Source of the DNA: Paguma larvata
Taxonomy: Eukaryota; Chordata; Mammalia; Carnivora; Viverridae
Length of the DNA stretch: 64,000 nucleotides
Reading direction: 5' to 3'
NCBI GenBank assembly: GCA_030068075.1
Contig: CM057824.1
Coordinates: 125,788,414-125,852,413, forward strand
Part shown: in pieces, positions 12,195 through 24,399 of the stretch
How positions within the stretch are numbered: the first letter of the stretch is position 1
How the letters are laid out: each line of letters starts with the position of its first letter
Position numbers and translations under genes: made by a program
The notes under the pieces: generated by a model
The model's database searches: none
What the model was told of the DNA's origin: nothing
Seen by the model: the letters and a program-made list of their open reading frames with translations, nothing else

Positions 12195-12420
12195 AAAAAT
12201 AGATCAATCACCCAGACCCAGGTTAGCTCTTATCTGTAATACTCATTGTCTGGGTGACTTGGGCAAGTTGCTTAACATCTCTGAACTTAAGTTTTCTCAC
12301 CTGTAAGCTCTTAAATTTGTTTCGAGGACTGAAGAAGAGTATTGTTTAAAAGGCATTTAGCATAGTGCTTAAAATAGCAACCACTCAGAATACAAATAAC
12401 TCTATGAAATCACTGCTAAA
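12195..12420 (+). mobile_element. MIR relic
   Basis: Sense MIR: gggtgacttgggcaagttgc, ttaacatctctgaacttaag, ttttctcacctgtaagctc, and a 3' end gcatttagcatagtgcttaa with accactcagaatacaaataa. Confidence 0.8.
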
Positions 12421-12424
12421 CCCA

Positions 12425-12500
12425 TTGCACAGACACTAGGGAGACATAAAAATGCATGTGGACACTTCTCAGGGAGCTTACAATTTAGTGGAGACCAAAA
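12425..12500 (-). mobile_element. L2 fragment
   Basis: Short antisense L2-like piece: cagacactagggagacataa then agggagcttacaatttagtg. Confidence 0.45.
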
Positions 12501-12532
12501 CCTGTCAATGATGTTTAGTTTTATATTATAAT

Positions 12533-12730
12533 TTTTTTAAGTTTATTTATTTATTTTGGGGGATGGGAGGGGCAGAGAGAGAGAGGGAGACAGAATCCCA
12601 AACAGGCTCCACACTGTCAGCATAGAGCATAGAGCCTGATGTGGGGCTTGAACCCACAAACTATGAGATCATGACCTGAACTGAAATCAAGAGTTGGATG
12701 CTCAACAAAACTGAACCACTCAGGTACCCC
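12533..12730 (-). mobile_element. Carnivore tRNA-Lys SINE
   Basis: The reverse complement starts ggggtacctgagtggttcag and carries catgatctcatagtttgtgg, a shortened tgctgacagtgtggagcctg middle, a CT-rich stretch and a cccaaaataaataaataaac tail. A possible diverged target-site duplication was not clear enough to fix the ends. Confidence 0.9.
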
Positions 12731-13037
12731 AAATGCTATTTAATTTTGAAAAATACACTACACTTAGAAAAATGTGAAAAAGACAAATAAACACTATAAA
12801 CATTTCACATTTATATTGATGTTTAAGAAATACCACATAAAAGTTAAATAACTTTTTCCAAAATGGACACTTAGATTACTCCATGTAGCACATTCTTGAC
12901 ACAAAACATTTTAATTACCCATTAAACTTTTTTTTTTTTAATGGAGAAAAATCACTCTGTGAATATATCGAAGAAGATATGAAAGAAAGATGTTGAGAAT
13001 TTTTTTAGAAGTTTTTTGGTGTAATTTTCAACTATTT

Positions 13038-13229
13038 TTCTAATACTTATTCATTTTTGAGAGAGAGAGAGAGAGACAGATCATGAGTGGTGGAGGGGCA
13101 GAGAGAGGGAGACAGAGAATCTGAAGCAGGTCAGCACAGAGTCCGATGCGGGTCTCGAACTCATGAACCATGAGATCATGACCTGAGCCAAAGTCAGATG
13201 CTTAATCGACTAAGCCACCCAGGTGCCCC
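13038..13229 (-). mobile_element. Carnivore tRNA-Lys SINE
   Basis: The reverse complement starts ggggcacctgggtggcttag and runs to a CT-rich tail with (TC)n. The motif tcaactatt is repeated at 13028-13036 and 13230-13238, a short target-site duplication. The middle gagcctggag block is shortened (cagcacag joined directly to ctgacctgcttc), a small internal deletion. Confidence 0.92.
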
Positions 13230-13239
13230 TCAACTATTC

Positions 13240-16200
13240 TTTTTAGCCATTACGACTTCCTCTTCAAATAAAACATATCCAGAAAAGTTTGGTTCTTGGA
13301 ATGATCCCCAATCACCATCTAGCTAAGAGAGTGAAGAAAAGATTTCACCTGTAGCAGGATCTGAGATTCTACGTTATTTTCTTTTCCTGAAGCTCCATTC
13401 CAACCTTCTCCACATGCCTGTCTACTATGGGAGGCTGATCTGTATGAACTGTGACCACCAGCTCTCCTGGCCTCAGGCTTCCAGCTGGGCTCTGCCAAAG
13501 GGAGATGCCATCAAAAGACACCATTTGGGGGGAAAGCGAGATTGAGGTATTTATTCTCCCAATGGGAATAATGATGATAACGGTGATAATGATGTCTGCA
13601 GCTTCCTTCAGAGCCACGCACCTTCTTCAACATTGACATATGTAGATTTCTCAGTTTCTTTTGCCCTTTCAGCCCTAGAGGTGGCATCACTAGCCCCTTC
13701 AGTGTTTCACTCTCTTTCGTTGGTTTCATTGTACCCTGTCTACACTTTTGTAAATAGCTCCATCTTTAAACTCTCCTCGATCACTCTGCTTGAATATGCC
13801 ATTTGGGACATTGCTTATATCCATCCTGCCTGACTCTTAGTTTCTAGTTCAGTAACCCCCCCCCCACCCCCCACCAACACTCTGCTGGGTTGAACCATAG
13901 AGTTAAAAGGATTGCTTTCATGGGAATGGGCCTTACTCTTTTATTCAAAAATTATATTTTCTTGGAAATATTTTGATAGTTAAGAATTGACTGCAATTTT
14001 ATTCCCTTTTGTGATGACATTGCAGTTTCTTTATAGAACAGGTCAGAAAAGAGATAGGAATTTTTCCTAGGCGAATTGCTGATAGAATCACATCCCTTTC
14101 CTAGCTCTTGTCTGTCCTAGGAATAAAATGAAAAGAGGTTATTCTATGTGATATTGGAGCCACAAAACAATAAGATAAACTCACAAATAAAAATCCATCT
14201 TAAGAACAAACCAGAAGTCCATGAGTGTAATATTTCAACTATAACATCGCAGGAAGAGAGGATAGCCTGAAAGAAAAACTTCAATGGGGATGAGTTTTCT
14301 TTACGTACTCTGTAATAGTTTTTCTTTTATAAAAGTAATGAAAGAATAAGGTGGGGGAAAAATAGGTGGGAAGATAAGACATGCATGCCTAGTGCTGAAG
14401 AAAAACCATTTGTACCTGGGACATTGTAGTTCTAGGACAAGGACAGTCCAGTCATGTAAAACCATGACTCTGTAACACTGCCAAGGTCAATCAAACCCAT
14501 AGTTATTGACTTACAAAGAGCCTCACAGGTTACCATTGCTCAAAGTCTACTAGAGTTTATATCCCAATTATTAGCATTTGGAAGATATTTTTGAACTCTG
14601 AGAACTTAATTGTACTGAAACTATGATATAAACCTCATATCTTTTTTTTTTTTTTTCTGGTGGATGAGACTTTGAAGAGATACCATAAAAACATAAAGGA
14701 GCTACTTAGTAACTCTATGACAGCAATGTACTTTCATTATTTGAATAGCGGTTATTACTATCTGATATTTTTCCTGTTTACATATTTATTTGGTTTGGCT
14801 TTATTTCCCTAATAGAATTTAAGCCCCATATCATGCTTTTTATTCTCTGTTTGTGTGATAAGTTAATGAAATATTGACTCAATTATACATAATAATCTGT
14901 AGAGAGTTACCCATTAGACTTCAAATCTATATACCTGAAAAGTGAACAGTGATGATGCCCATACTAGAATAAGAGTAAGGAATATGTTGAAGCATATGCG
15001 TATGGTTATCCCACTCATACAAAAGAATAAAACAGTTCACCCCCCCAAAATAAAACCCCTTATATGTGTGCATTACACATTGAAAAACATACATGTATAT
15101 AAAGAAAATATTTGCTGGTAATAAAAAATTAATTACCAAGTGGTAATCAATTTTTCTTTACAGAGCATTAAATTTGGGAGGTTCTACTTTTTTTAAACTT
15201 CTGTATTATGTGATTTTGTTTTAAGGAACAGGCATTGCTTTTATAATTTGTAAAAGAAAAATAATAAAATTATGAGATAAAATCTCGTAAAATAGTGACT
15301 TTGGAAACAACTATTGAACCGAGTTCGAAGCTGAATTTATAATTAGTAATGATTTTGGTTTCTGTCTCACCCTTTGTGTGTTTCTGTTACTAGAGTAATG
15401 AAATCTCTCCCAGATTTCAGCTCCTGTCCCCAACCCACCCCCTTAATATGTTTTGCAACCACCTTTCTACCCATGACCATCCACCCTATTAAGATTTTTG
15501 TGCCCAACACTGTTTCTCGGCTGAGCCAACTTTCAGGTTGGAGTAGATAGTCAAGGGGGAAAGGAACAATCCTGAGGAATAGGATGAAAAAGATTAAAGA
15601 TGATTGGGGGCTTAGGCCAGGATAAGGGGGAAGTGCTCTAAAAAGATCTCTTCTGCTTCCTATCTTCCCCCAAAGGCAAAGCGCTTCTGTGTCTCTTTTT
15701 ACAGATTCAGGAAATGTGTATTAGGGCTTGAAATACTGGAGTATCAAGTATCCTGAAGTCTGAACTGGCATTTTGCCTGCTACTCCATGAACCCTCTCAT
15801 TGGGTACATCCTGAAGCCTTCTTGGAGATTGCGGATCATAAATGTGCATGATTAATTGCATATGTTGAAACCCAAAATAATGTTGTTTCCAGAACATTCA
15901 GACTAGAGGGTGAAGCAAGATGCCGGCGGGTGACATGAGAAATCTCTGTTAGGGAGTCTGACAGTGATGGCTGAAGAAAGAATGAGCTCACTGGAGCAGC
16001 CTGATAAACAATTCTGGTAGATAGAATAACAAAGGGATAAAACTAGACAATAGGAATTTGTTACAGTTGTGAAAAGCATCTAAAAAATTAAAAAGGACAT
16101 AGGCTATGGAACAGTGGCATGGGTAAAAGAGAAGAGGAATATGTAAAGCAATAGTCAAGAGACGTTCACAACTTGGTTTCTAAATGAAATTTACCCATCG

Positions 16201-16534
16201 AGATGGGAATGTAGCAGCAGTATTGTGTCCTCCCTATATATAGACACTTAGAGATATCTACTGCCTATGGGTAAAAACAAATAATTTGTTATTTCCCTCT
16301 TCTGGTTTATAAACTATGATTGCTTCCCTTGGGATTGTAACTGTGTGTGCACAAAAACTTGCACTAAATATATTGCAGAAGGGCTACCCAGAACCCAGTA
16401 AAGGGAGCCCAGTGTTAGCCTCAGTTGAGGCCAACACTCTCAAACGCCTCACATTTGGCAGATCAGATATTGGAGAACATGATTTAAAATTTGAATACCA
16501 AAAATATTTCTTTAGCAAATGGGATTATACCTTA
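13240..16534. other. Unassigned DNA, repeat-poor
   Basis: About 3.3 kb without a recognised SINE or LINE. It includes a C tract at 13856 and a T tract near 14643. Open frames at 13369-13833 overlap on both strands and show no domain. Probably unique intronic or intergenic DNA. Confidence 0.45.
13856..13875. repeat. C-rich tract
   Basis: Ten C, one A, six C, one A, two C. The minus strand is correspondingly G-rich and could form quadruplex or i-motif structures. Such runs are also error-prone in sequencing. Confidence 0.9.

Positions 16535-16589
<55 letters not shown>
16535..16589. repeat. (TATC)n microsatellite, about 13 units
   Basis: Uninterrupted tatc array ending in tattatagata. It translates as a YLSI repeat in all three plus frames, which creates false open frames. 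Confidence 0.98.
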
Positions 16590-16611
16590 TATAGATATGT
16601 CCTTTTAACAA

Positions 16612-16819
16612 TATTTTTAAGTTTATTTATTTACTTAGAGACAGAGAAAGGGTGTGTAAGTGGAAGAGGAGCAGACAGGGAGGGAGAGAGAATCCCAAGG
16701 AGGTTCCATGGTGTCAGTGCAAAGCGCAAGGTGGGGTTCCATCTCAAAACCATGAGATCTCAAACACTGAGCCGAAATCAAGTTGGACGCTTCACCGATT
16801 GAGCCACTCAGGCACCTCT
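16612..16819 (-). mobile_element. Carnivore tRNA-Lys SINE
   Basis: The reverse complement starts aggtgcctgagtggctcaat and contains cggttaagcg-like, gatctcatggttttgagatg and gctttgcactgacaccatgg blocks. It has a CT-rich stretch and ends taaataaataaacttaaaaa. It lies just after the TATC array. No clear target-site duplication. Confidence 0.9.
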
Positions 16820-17043
16820 TAGACTTGCTCCACAAATCCAGATACAAAGGCAGTCATTTAGTCACTCTTCCTTCATTTCCAATTAATTACTGTAGGACCA
16901 CATGCCTTCTTAATTGGAGGTATAGTGCTTTTCTCTTGAGGTTTCTCTTCTTTCTTCTACCTACCAACTCCTTACCCAGTCCAAAGAGGGGCAACTCAGC
17001 TACCATTAATTAGAGAGAGAAGTCGAATGGATCAGTACTTAGT

Positions 17044-17065
17044 TGCTGCTGCTGCTGCTGCTGCT
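17044..17065. repeat. (TGC)7 trinucleotide repeat
   Basis: Seven perfect TGC units in non-repetitive flanks. CTG/CAG-type repeats are a class known to expand. No coding frame of note surrounds it. Confidence 0.95.
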
Positions 17066-17179
17066 ACTTCTCGTGGTTGAAGACCACCCTACACATTCAG
17101 AACAGTTGTTGCTAGACCAGATGCTGCAACCATTCTAAGGTTGGCCAAAGGTGATTTAGAGTCCCACCAATTCTGCTTA

Positions 17180-17406
17180 AAAATTTTTTTTTCAATTTTT
17201 ATTTATTTATTTTGAGAGAGAAGGAGAGACAGAGCATGAGCAGGGGAGGGGCAGAGAGAGATGGAGACAGAATCTAAAGACGGCTCCAGGCTCTAAGGTG
17301 TCAGCACAGAGCCCAACTCGGTGCTTGAACTCATGAACTGTGAACAGTGAGATCATGACCTGAGCAGAAGTCAGATGCTTAACAGACTGAGTCACCCAGG
17401 TGCCCC
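17180..17406 (-). mobile_element. Feliform tRNA-Lys SINE, full length
   Basis: The reverse complement starts ggggcacctgggtgactcag. It carries catgatctcactgttcacag, a small internal duplication (the tgaact/gtgaac region), tgctgacaccttagagcctg, a CT-rich stretch and an aataaataaataaaaattga tail. Confidence 0.93.
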
Positions 17407-17407
17407 A

Positions 17408-18715
17408 TCAGCAATCCCAGATTTTAGAGGCAACCTAGTTCTGAGGGAGTGGGACAGATCAATCCTTATGTGAACTAACTCCCGAGCCTTGCCTTCTCCT
17501 CACCCCGATCTCTATTTCTCTTCAGACTCACCCAAGGAGGAGTAACTGTTCTTGACTGGACACCTTTTAGATTTATCTTATGCCCACATTTCTCAGGAGG
17601 AGCAGTCCTCAGTGATTTAGCTAAGGTGATATATCCTTCTAATGGAGGCTCCCAAGTAATTTCAAGGTGCCATATCTAAATCAGGCTGATCTCTGTGACT
17701 CCCAGGTGATTCTTCATCCTGGCTTAAATTATGAAGGCTTTGGTACTTCAGACTCTAAAGAAAAGGAAAAACGCAAATTTTTTTTCTGATTGGTTACTGC
17801 TGGGTAGAGCAATTCTGTACATATGTAGCTTCTGCTTTCAAAATTATAAATAGTTATAGAAAGGTACAAACCACTCTCTTTAGATGCCCTGAAACCTCGG
17901 GGCTTCACAATTCTCTGTAAAGCAGAACTTTGTACTCCTAAGGACCCTTTTAGAGGTAAATGACAGAAATCTAACATCTAGCAAAGGAAAAAAGTGAATT
18001 TGTTAATTTTGCTAACTTAAAATTCCAAGTAGGCTAAAGTGGTGTTATTAAGGTACTTTTTCTATATCTCAGATCTGTATGAATTGTTTTTTCTTCAAGT
18101 CTTGACCTAAAGTTTCTCACCATGTGGCAGGAAAGATTGTCAAACACCTACCCTTACAGGATATGATCCAAAAGCAAGAGAATAGTCTTACTCCCAATTC
18201 CCATATATTGAGTTGGCTCTGCTCACATGCACCCTGTAAATCACTGAGTTTAGGAGAATGAGCTTCCATGATTGACCAAGTCCAGTTATGGTTTTCCTGT
18301 GGGTGGAGGCAAGTCCTGATTGCCAGTGTGGGAACACCACAGAAAACATGGAAAGAGAAGAAATATTTCCCAAATGACGAAAGAAAAGCTGGGGTTTAAG
18401 ACACAGACTGGGGGTGGATGTTGCATTGGGTTTCCTTAAGCGTTTTTGCTAGTGGCTGAGTTTGCAAGGTTCTACTGTGAGCCGTAGTCCTGTATGGAGT
18501 TTTTCAGGCATGTAGGTGAACTGGGTCCATCCACAGGTTTGAACTGGGTCTGTGGAGCTTACTTGCAGACTCCTTTGATAAAATGTGCTGTCACATATGC
18601 AGATTGGAATATCAGGTAGAGCTTTATTGACTTTTGTGCCAGAGCATGGGATCTGAAAAGTCACTTGTTCTGCAAACTTCAAAGGACAGGGGCCAGGTAA
18701 TATGATCTTTTCTAC
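17408..18715. other. Unassigned non-coding DNA
   Basis: No recognised repeat. The minus-strand open frame at 18449-18760 (103 codons) starts inside an antisense MIR, so it is not taken as a gene. Confidence 0.45.
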
Positions 18716-18716
18716 T

Positions 18717-18900
18717 GTGGTATTACTGGAAAGTGGTCTAGACTTCTGTTCTAGTTCCATTTTCTGCTAATTTGTAATCGTGGCTGAGGGCAATTTATTT
18801 CACCTCTTTGGAACTTGGTTTTCTAATGTGTTAAATGAGGTGGTCATGTGGTTTGATCTCCAACCAACGTTGTTGATCTATCAACCCTGAATTTCTAAGG
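18717..18900 (+). mobile_element. MIR relic (MIRb/MIR3-like)
   Basis: Sense MIR: gtggtattactggaaagtgg, cttctgttctagttccattt, the core cacctctttggaacttggtt, and tgaggtggtcatgtggtttgatctcc as a worn 'aaatgaggggttggactagatgatctc' end. Confidence 0.7.
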
Positions 18901-19172
18901 TATTAACTGTTTTTCCTTAGTTTCCATCTTAGACATGGCTGGAGAAGATGAGACTAGAAGATGAGATGTGCTAGATAATTCGGAAAGGATGTCTATAAAA
19001 CAATTGTAAGACAGGTGGCCATCTTTTATTTGTTTTAATTTCTCTAAAAAAGATATCAACTCCAAATGCATTCTTTGCTTTTGAGTTGAAAAAAAATCAC
19101 TCATTTATTCTAAGGAATATTTAAGAAGTGCTTTATAGAAGTCCAACGAAGCAATTTCAAAAGTAAATTAGA

Positions 19173-19396
19173 CAGGCACCTGGATGGCTCAGTTGGTTAA
19201 GGGTCCGACTCTTGATTTCAGCTCAGGTCATGATCTCAAGGTTGAGTTCAAGCCCCACCTTGGGTTCCATGCTGGTTGTGGAGACTGTTTAAGATTCTTT
19301 CTCTCCCTCTCTTTGCCCCTTCCCCATGTGCATGCAAGCTCTCTCTCTCTCTCTCTCTCTCAACGAAACAAAACAAAACAAAACAAAAATACAAAA
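19173..19396 (+). mobile_element. Older carnivore SINE with target-site duplication
   Basis: The head aggcacctggatggctcagt leads into a middle that reads ggttgtggagactgtttaag. This differs from the cagagcctggagcctgcttc of the feliform copies and resembles the subtype shared across carnivores. It has a (CT)n stretch and a caaaacaaaacaaaac tail. Flanking copies aaaagtaaattaga (19159-19172) and aaaagtaaactaga (19397-19410) match at 13 of 14 positions. Confidence 0.94.
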
Positions 19397-19410
19397 AAAA
19401 GTAAACTAGA

Positions 19411-20071
19411 AAAAGAGACAAGAGTTATAACAAGCTAATGCAATTAGCAAAATTTGTTTGGACCTGGCTTGGAAAAAACAGCTGTAAAATATTTGTCTGG
19501 CACAACTGCAGGAAATTTGAATTCGGTATAACTATTAGATGATATTAAGGAATTATAATTACTCTAATTTTCCTAAATGTGATAATATCAAGATTATTGC
19601 AAATTTTGTGAGAAATTGGGAAATTGTTCTTATATTTCCAGTGATGTATACTTAAATATTAGGGTTACATATAAATCAAACGTGACAAAATATAACCTTT
19701 TTGATGAAGATTCTATGGCTGTTTCATATACTAATCTCTCAGTTCTTCTGTAAGCTTGAAAATTAAAAACAAAACAAAAAACAAAAAACCCTAATTGGAG
19801 GCAATTGATTACCTTTTAAAGTTTCAGCTTACATTTTTATTTCAACTATTTCAAGTTTTTACTTCTCCCAGTTGAAACAGCACTTAAATCTTTTTAAGTT
19901 AGCTAAAATATGGTAGCTGGATTTTCATCTTTAGCAATGCTAGTGATAAGGTAGCAAAGGGGCAGCCTATTTTCTATGAATTAGGCCTTAAATAGAATCC
20001 TTAATGTTTAACATACCACTACGTACACATAAACTCCTGAATCCTTATAACTTCTGCTAATCGTATTGATG
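19411..20071. other. Unassigned AT-rich DNA
   Basis: No recognised repeat beyond an A/C-rich patch (aaaacaaaacaaaaaacaaa) near 19767. Confidence 0.45.
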
Positions 20072-20315
20072 AGGCAAACGATATAGTAGTTATGCATTCG
20101 GATTGTGAAGTCATTTGCCTGGGTTGGGATGCTGCTTGCCACTAATCACTGGAACGACCTCAGGCAAGTTATTTAACACCCTGTGCATCAGTTTACCCAG
20201 CTGTAAAAATGGGTCAAATGTTATCATACATACAATGGGATCCTTTTGAGGATTAGGTATATAACGCACTTAACACAATTTTGGCACTTAATAAAATATT
20301 AATGATTATTTATGT
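20072..20315 (+). mobile_element. MIR, nearly complete
   Basis: The best MIR in the window. It shows gatatagtagttatgcattc, tgcctgggttgggatgctgc, caggcaagttatttaacacc, tcagtttacccagctgtaaa, ttttgaggattaggtatata, and ttggcacttaataaaatatt, all in consensus order. Confidence 0.88.
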
Positions 20316-20850
20316 ACTTTGCTGTGGGAAAGACAGAAAAGGTCAATGGCAGTATTTAAGGAGAAAAATACTTTCGCATTTCAGGTGATACACTTCATTG
20401 AGAGATATGTCCTGGCCTATCTCAGTGAATAGTACTGAGATAGATTTTTAAAAAGAGAAAAGGCAGCATGGCACTGTGACATCTCCTCCATTTTAGTAAT
20501 TTTCCGTACCAAGTGGTTTAGTTGAGGTTTTCCCCAAATGCTAGAAAACTAGTATCTGAGAAAATAAATTTCTCAAGGGTGTCTAAAAATAACTGCATTT
20601 TCTCAACAACTTCAGGCTGGAAATATATTTGATAGATGCTTCATGGTACTTGGCAGACATATTAAAATGATGGTGTGGTTGTTATTACAAAATATCCTGC
20701 AATCATTTATAACTAAGTAAGACTCCTTCATTAGCTTATGTACCTATTATAAGTGCTTATTAAAAATCAAGGACTTGCTCTCTGTAATATGTGTTTCCCA
20801 TTATCTATGACCTTGTTAAATTAAATATTGCCTAAGAATAAGAATAAAGA
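20316..20850. other. Unassigned non-coding DNA
   Basis: No recognised repeat; it ends in the left target-site copy of the next SINE. Confidence 0.45.
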
Positions 20851-21064
20851 GGGTAACCTGGGTTGCTCAGTTGGTTAACTATCTGACTTCAGCTCAGGTC
20901 ATGATCTCGTAGTTTGTGAGTTCATGCCCCACATCGGGCTCTCTGCTGTCAGCACAGAGCCTGCCTCAGATCCTCTGTCCCCTCTCTTACCTCCCCTCCC
21001 CTGATCGCTCTGTCTCTCTTTCTCTCAAAATAAATAAATAAATAAACTTTTAAAAAATTAAAAA
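20851..21064 (+). mobile_element. Feliform tRNA-Lys SINE
   Basis: Head gggtaacctgggttgctcag, then tcatgatctcgtagtttgtg, cagcacagagcctgcctcag, a CT-rich stretch and an aaataaataaataaataaac tail. Diverged flanks aagaataagaataaaga (20834-20850) and aaggaatatgaacaaaga (21065-21082) fit a target-site duplication. Confidence 0.93.
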
Positions 21065-21084
21065 AAGGAATATGAACAAAGAAA

Positions 21085-22050
21085 TTATTTTCAATGGACA
21101 GACACAAATATCCTTTTTATTTCTAGATCTTATTATGAAAATTTAACTATTCAAATGTATTTAATGAAACTTTAGAGAAATTGCCAAATCTTGGGTTTCA
21201 TGTCCGTGGTAAATCTTTATGACATGTGTGTTTTACCCAAAGTAATTCTTTCCTTTTTTGGAAGGGTAGGTAGTGGGTAACTTCTTTATGGAGACTTCCC
21301 AGAGAGCTTAGAGTCCTCTGCCATGCCAAAACAACCTTTTGCCCATCACAAAAAAAACATTTAAAATAATCTGTATAATTAAAATTGTTGTATTGCTGGA
21401 ACCCACGTAAAGAAATGCTTTATTGCCTTGGAGCCACTGCAAGAAGCTAACATCTAAACTTCTTAATTCAACTTAAATCAGTGAAATCTTTTCCTCTCAG
21501 GGAGCTGTTGGAATTCCTTTGGAAACAAGGTCATTTCCGCTTAGATCCTGTCACTCCCTTTGCAAACAGTCCTACTGTAGGGAGAAACCAAATAGAAGCT
21601 GTTCAGGAAGACCCAGTCAGATTCTAGGCTCCTTTGGCCCCAGGGACTCTATATCTGGTTGGGGTGGTGTCACTCAGCCTTGCTAAGGGCGAGATAGAGG
21701 CTTTGATTCCATCGTTAAAACTGTCAACTTGTACATCCACATGTGTACCAGAGCTTCCTTGTAAGGGAAAATCACTTTGATAATATGATCAAAAAGTCTT
21801 TGCCATTTCCACCTGGCAGTATCATTTTCTTCCCATTTTTACAGCTTTAATGTTTGGCCCAATTTAGCACTAAGAAGAGTACCCAGACCTTGAAAGTATC
21901 TATCTGGCACTGCCTGCAGAGCAGGAGGAAGACACAGGGTACCTCCAAATTACTGGGTATTTTGCCCTCTCTTTTCCAGCTCCTTATGGTATCATCACTT
22001 TGAATCATCACTATACTATATCTACATATTTACCAAAAACATCCACATCT
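21085..22050. other. Unassigned non-coding DNA
   Basis: About 1 kb with no recognised repeat or gene. Confidence 0.45.
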
Positions 22051-22255
22051 GGGGCGCCTAGGTGGCTCAGTTGGTTAAGCGTCCAACTTTGGTTGATCTC
22101 ATCATGATCTCACAGGTTCACAGGTTCCAACCCCGCATCGGGCTCTGTGCTAACAGCCTGGAGTGTGCTTTGGATTCAGTGTCTCTGTCACTCTGCCCCT
22201 CCCCCACTTGATTTTGTTTCTCTCTCTCTCTCAAAAATAAATAAACATTAAAAAA
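22051..22255 (+). mobile_element. Feliform tRNA-Lys SINE
   Basis: Head ggggcgcctaggtggctcag is close to consensus. It has catgatctcacaggttcaca, a middle ctaacagcctggagtgtgct, (TC)n and a caaaaataaataaacattaa tail. Flanks aaaaacatccacatct and aaaaatccacacct fit a diverged target-site duplication. Confidence 0.94.
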
Positions 22256-22291
22256 TTGAAAAATCCACACCTGTAGACTTTATATGCTTAT

Positions 22292-22328
22292 AAATAATAA
22301 CAATAATTATTATTATTATCATTATCAG
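22292..22328. repeat. (ATT)n-rich simple repeat
   Basis: Imperfect aataataacaataatt run followed by attattattattatc. Confidence 0.9.
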
Positions 22329-22804
22329 ATTATAAATTTGTGCCACAGCCTCAATTTCTTTAGGCTCATTTGTTCTTAATAAATGTGTTTCTAATTGCCT
22401 TTGACAATATCCCTCAATTCTGCCTCCACTTGGCCACCAAATGAATTTGCAAACTTAATGAAAATGTGAAGCAACCAGGGTTCCAGGTCAGCCCTCACAT
22501 GTGGTTCTCTGTCCCTGTGAGTTCGCATTTTCCCAAGCTTTTGGCTAGCAGCCTAGGAGCCTAAAAAGGAGTGTGACATCCTACTACACTCTCCAGTGGC
22601 GAGGCAGGCAAATGTGGACACAGCAGCTGTCTGCTCCTGAAGACAGCTGGAAGTAACCGTGTCTGATAAGATCAGCTATCAGAGGCAGGGCTGCACTGTT
22701 GTGTGTAAACAGGATGCTATCTCTGAGACTCTGAGACAGTGACAGGAGCAGCTCTGGCTCTATCTGCCCCCAAAATAGCAGTGAAGATGCTTCACATCCC
22801 AGGT
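22329..22804. other. Unassigned non-coding DNA
   Basis: No recognised repeat or gene. Confidence 0.45.
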
Positions 22805-22965
22805 AGAATGAGAGTCATAGACTTGTAAGATTTTTAGGACTTTTAAGACTGCAAAGCCCCTTGGAGGTCATGTCACAACACTCTTGTTTTACAGATGAGA
22901 CGACAACAATGAAAACCTAAGACCAGGGGAGATATGGAGATCAGCGATATTTATAATTGTCACAT
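22805..22965 (-). mobile_element. MIR relic
   Basis: Antisense MIR variant: gagagtcatagacttgtaag, gcaaagccccttggaggtca, ttgttttacagatgagacga, and ctaagaccagggga. It matches the antisense 'cttggaggtcatctagtcca...cattttacagatgagg' layout. Confidence 0.6.
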
Positions 22966-24034
22966 ATGCATGGATGGATATATAACTATAACGGAGCCCT
23001 TTAGGGAATGTATCATTCTTTTGTGCATAAGCTAGTACGTTTGTGGCCTTCCAAAGAGGTAGCTTTGCACATCAACAAATTTCATAAGATTTAGCTTTAA
23101 ACATAAGAGTAAATATTTGGATCTGCCCTCAATCCAAATATACCCCTACCATGAATGACATCACCAGCTCTGTGGTTATTCCATGCTAGCCTTTTTCTGA
23201 GATCAGGCACTAAAACCACAAAGCTGAAAGACTCGATCATCTAAAGATCTTCACAGTCCGGCGTCGGAAACGGGTAAAGAAGTAAATAATTAAGAGACAT
23301 TCAATAAGTGCCATACAGGAGATTTATGTAAAGTGTGATGTTAGCATGTGAAAAAGGAACCATATAGCAGGTGAACAGAAAATCAAAGAAGCCAGTGCAG
23401 AAACAGTCAGATTTAAATCTCTGTGGTAACATTTGAATCTCAGAGAAGGAAGTAAGAATGATGAAATGAGGGTACAGAAGAGATGGTGCAGAGAGAACAT
23501 TTCAGACAAGAAATAAGAGTGTTGCATTTAATGTGAGTCAGTGTCAGAGACATCTTAGCCAAGTGATGCCGGACGTATGGGTTTTCTCTAATTCTTCTAT
23601 TATGTCACTAAAATTTGTGTAAACAAACTCTGTTGTATGCGTCTCTTTTGGAGCAACATGTACCAACTTCATGACTACATTTTCCTTCATTTTAGAGATC
23701 TTTGTATTTTATTTCTCGGTGTGTATTTGTGCTCTGCTTGTTTGAGGTTGTCAGAAACATGACCCTAGAATGGACAAGAAGCATTGTGGGTTAGAAGTGA
23801 CCAAAGAATGGCTGATGGCATCTCTTAACTAGAGAAGATGTTGGGAAATTGAAGAATAATAAAAATAATCCAGAGAGAAAGACTGTTGCTGTGACTTCAG
23901 ATTAAAAGTTCACAAAAAAAATAAGATAGGAAGGAATAAAGCACAGATTTTCAAAGTTCAAGTTTTTTGAAGTCAGGAACACCCAAATTAAGACACTAAG
24001 ATATCATTGTTTGCCTACAAATTGACTGGGCTTT
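22966..24034. other. Unassigned DNA with a possible L2 piece
   Basis: No firm element. From about 23355 to 23530 the series aacatttgaatctcagagaa, agagaacatttcagacaaga recalls an antisense L2, but the match is weak. An 67-codon minus frame overlaps it and is not called. Confidence 0.35.
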
Positions 24035-24050
24035 AAGAAACAAGGGGTTA

Positions 24051-24252
24051 GGAGTGCCTGGGTGGCTCTGTTGGTTAAGCATCCAACTTCGGCTCAGGTC
24101 ATGATCTCACAGTTTGTGGGTTCTGAGCCGTGCTGACAGCTGTGGAGCCTGCCTCAGATTCTGTGTCTCCCTCTCTTTCTGCCCCTCCCCTGCTCACACT
24201 GTCTCTGTCTCTCAAAAAATAAATAAACATTAAAAAATTTTTAATAAACAAA
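24051..24252 (+). mobile_element. Feliform SINE with target-site duplication
   Basis: Head ggagtgcctgggtggctctg, tcatgatctcacagtttgtg, a shortened middle (gccgtgctgacagctgtgga), CT-rich DNA and an aaataaataaacattaaaaa tail. Flanks aagaaacaaggggtta (24035-24050) and aagaaacaagagggta (24253-24268) support a target-site duplication. Confidence 0.94.
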
Positions 24253-24342
24253 AAGAAACAAGAGGGTAAAGGGAAATAAGTACTTCTTTTTATTCTGAGG
24301 AAATAAAAATCAGTAAAATTTGTATGAATATCTTGAAAGATA

Positions 24343-24368
24343 ATCTTCCTTCCTTCCTTCCTTTTTCC

Positions 24369-24399
<31 letters not shown>

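Noticed and set aside
16316..16802. Overlapping frames with a YLSI repeat
   Set aside because: The repeat is just the translated TATC microsatellite, and the rest runs into a SINE.
18449..18760. 103-codon minus frame that looks protein-like
   Set aside because: Its first codons lie in an antisense MIR and no family is recognised; a composition effect is more likely.
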